From: Kluyvera sp036759925
GTDB lineage: Bacteria; Pseudomonadota; Gammaproteobacteria; Enterobacterales; Enterobacteriaceae
Length of the DNA: 64,000 bases
Assembly (NCBI RefSeq): GCF_036759925.1
Contig: NZ_JAPKIB010000018.1
Span: 1 to 64,000, forward strand
Direction: 5' to 3'
Part shown: piece by piece, positions 63,429-64,000 of the stretch
Position numbering within the stretch: the first letter of the stretch is position 1
Layout: each line of letters begins with the position of its first letter
The notes under the pieces: generated by a model
Told to the model about the DNA's origin: nothing
Database searches by the model: none
The model's input: the letters and a program-made list of their open reading frames with translations, nothing else
Made by a program: the position numbers and the translations under genes

Positions 63429-63433
63429 TGCTT

Positions 63434-63461
63434 CGTCACGGGTCCGCATAGATCCGTGACG
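63434..63461 (+). terminator. hairpin after the alcohol dehydrogenase
   Basis: CGTCACGG and CCGTGACG arms with a 12-base loop, followed only by TTG; probable weak terminator. Confidence 0.55.
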
Positions 63462-63550
63462 TTGTCACAAATGCATCCTCAATTTACCCATCCCGCCGGT
63501 CATCGTATACTCTGCTTACCGCCTTCCTTCTCAAACGGACTTCGTCAGCT

Positions 63551-64000
63551 ATGCGAGCCAATATCACTGAATACATGGATATTTTTGTTCATGTTGTTGA
63601 ATCGGGAAGCTTTACCCGGGCCGCAGAACAACTGCAGATGCATCGCCCAGCGGTGAGCAAAGCGGTGCAGCAACTGGAAGAGGAGTTGAGGGCGAAGCTC
63701 TTGAATCGCACCACCCGCAAACTGAGTCTGACCAGCGAAGGTGAGATGTTTTACCAACGAGCGAAAGTACTGCTGTCTGAAATGACCGCACTGATGGCAG
63801 CGTATTCACCCATGGCGTCGGTACGTGGCAGCCTGCGGCTTGATTTTCCGCTGACGCTGGCGCATGCGGTGTTAATCCCTGCGCTTGATGAATTTCGCAC
63901 TCGATACCCGGACATCGAAATTGTGTTGACCTCATCCGACCGCCGGATCGATCTCATTGCCGAAGGCATTGATTGCGTTGTACGGCTGGGAGAGCTTGAG
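63551..64000 (+). CDS. LysR-family regulator, truncated by window end
   Basis: 150 residues visible. HTH region YMDIFVHVVESGSFTRAAEQLQMHRPAVSKAVQQLEEEL, then the start of the effector domain (GSLRLDFPLTLAHAVLIPAL, LIAEGIDCVVRLGEL). Same strand as the alcohol dehydrogenase, 122 bases downstream, so not an obvious divergent regulator of it. Confidence 0.85.
   Translation, partial: MRANITEYMDIFVHVVESGSFTRAAEQLQMHRPAVSKAVQQLEEELRAKLLNRTTRKLSLTSEGEMFYQRAKVLLSEMTALMAAYSPMASVRGSLRLDFPLTLAHAVLIPALDEFRTRYPDIEIVLTSSDRRIDLIAEGIDCVVRLGELE

Overview
The window is chromosomal DNA of a member of the Enterobacteriaceae in the broad Citrobacter / Enterobacter / Kluyvera / Klebsiella range. Gene content and order follow the E. 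coli K-12 terminus-side blocks tynA-paa and pptA-yddH-nhoA-narVWYZ-narU-yddG-fdnGHI-adhP-maeA. Genera outside E. coli are suggested by smvR-smvA, a second LeuA-type synthase, an mgtE gene and many REP copies of the form GTAGCCCGGCCGAGCGAAG. The genus cannot be named from the sequence alone.

Layout: (1) 0-3.2 kb: a damaged AraC-type regulator converging on a LeuA paralogue, then an alpha/beta hydrolase. (2) 3.3-10.5 kb: an accessory, partly AT-rich region. It holds a SymE-like toxin, several orphan membrane or hypothetical proteins, a DUF1543 protein, a VOC protein, and a three-gene set of two-TM protein, peptidoglycan-binding/CHAP amidase and lipase. (3) 10.5-26.6 kb: aromatic amine and phenylacetate catabolism. 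TynA makes phenylacetaldehyde from phenethylamine; PaaK activates phenylacetate; PaaABCDE epoxidises the ring; PaaG and PaaZ open it; PaaF, H and J finish a beta-oxidation-like route to acetyl-CoA and succinyl-CoA. PaaX is the repressor, and its operator is visible before paaA. (4) 26.6-36.5 kb: LysR regulator, TacA/TacT toxin-antitoxin pair, P-loop kinase, pptA, yddH, an iron-type ABC transporter with a REP inside the operon, nhoA, a metallo-beta-lactamase-fold enzyme, and mgtE behind a Mg2+ M-box riboswitch. (5) 36.9-54.3 kb: anaerobic respiration, with nitrate reductase Z (narZYWV), narU, and selenocysteine formate dehydrogenase N (fdnGHI). Between them sit smvR-smvA (biocide efflux), a RES/Xre toxin-antitoxin pair and yddG. 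(6) 54.3-64 kb: a CcdB-type toxin with an atypical antitoxin, araJ, adhP, an exported pyrophosphatase behind tandem Pho-box repeats, an ABC-F ATPase with a leader peptide and attenuator-like leader, maeA, a YahK/CAD-type alcohol dehydrogenase and the start of a LysR gene.

The least expected signals are in non-coding DNA: the leader-peptide/attenuator upstream of the ABC-F gene (60028-60188), the M-box with a Shine-Dalgarno-sequestering hairpin upstream of mgtE (36477-36701), the four-unit Pho-box array upstream of the exported pyrophosphatase (57478-57517), and a 30-codon ORF coupled by TAATG to an ABC ATPase (30078-30170). No tRNA, rRNA, insertion sequence, phage or CRISPR array was seen.
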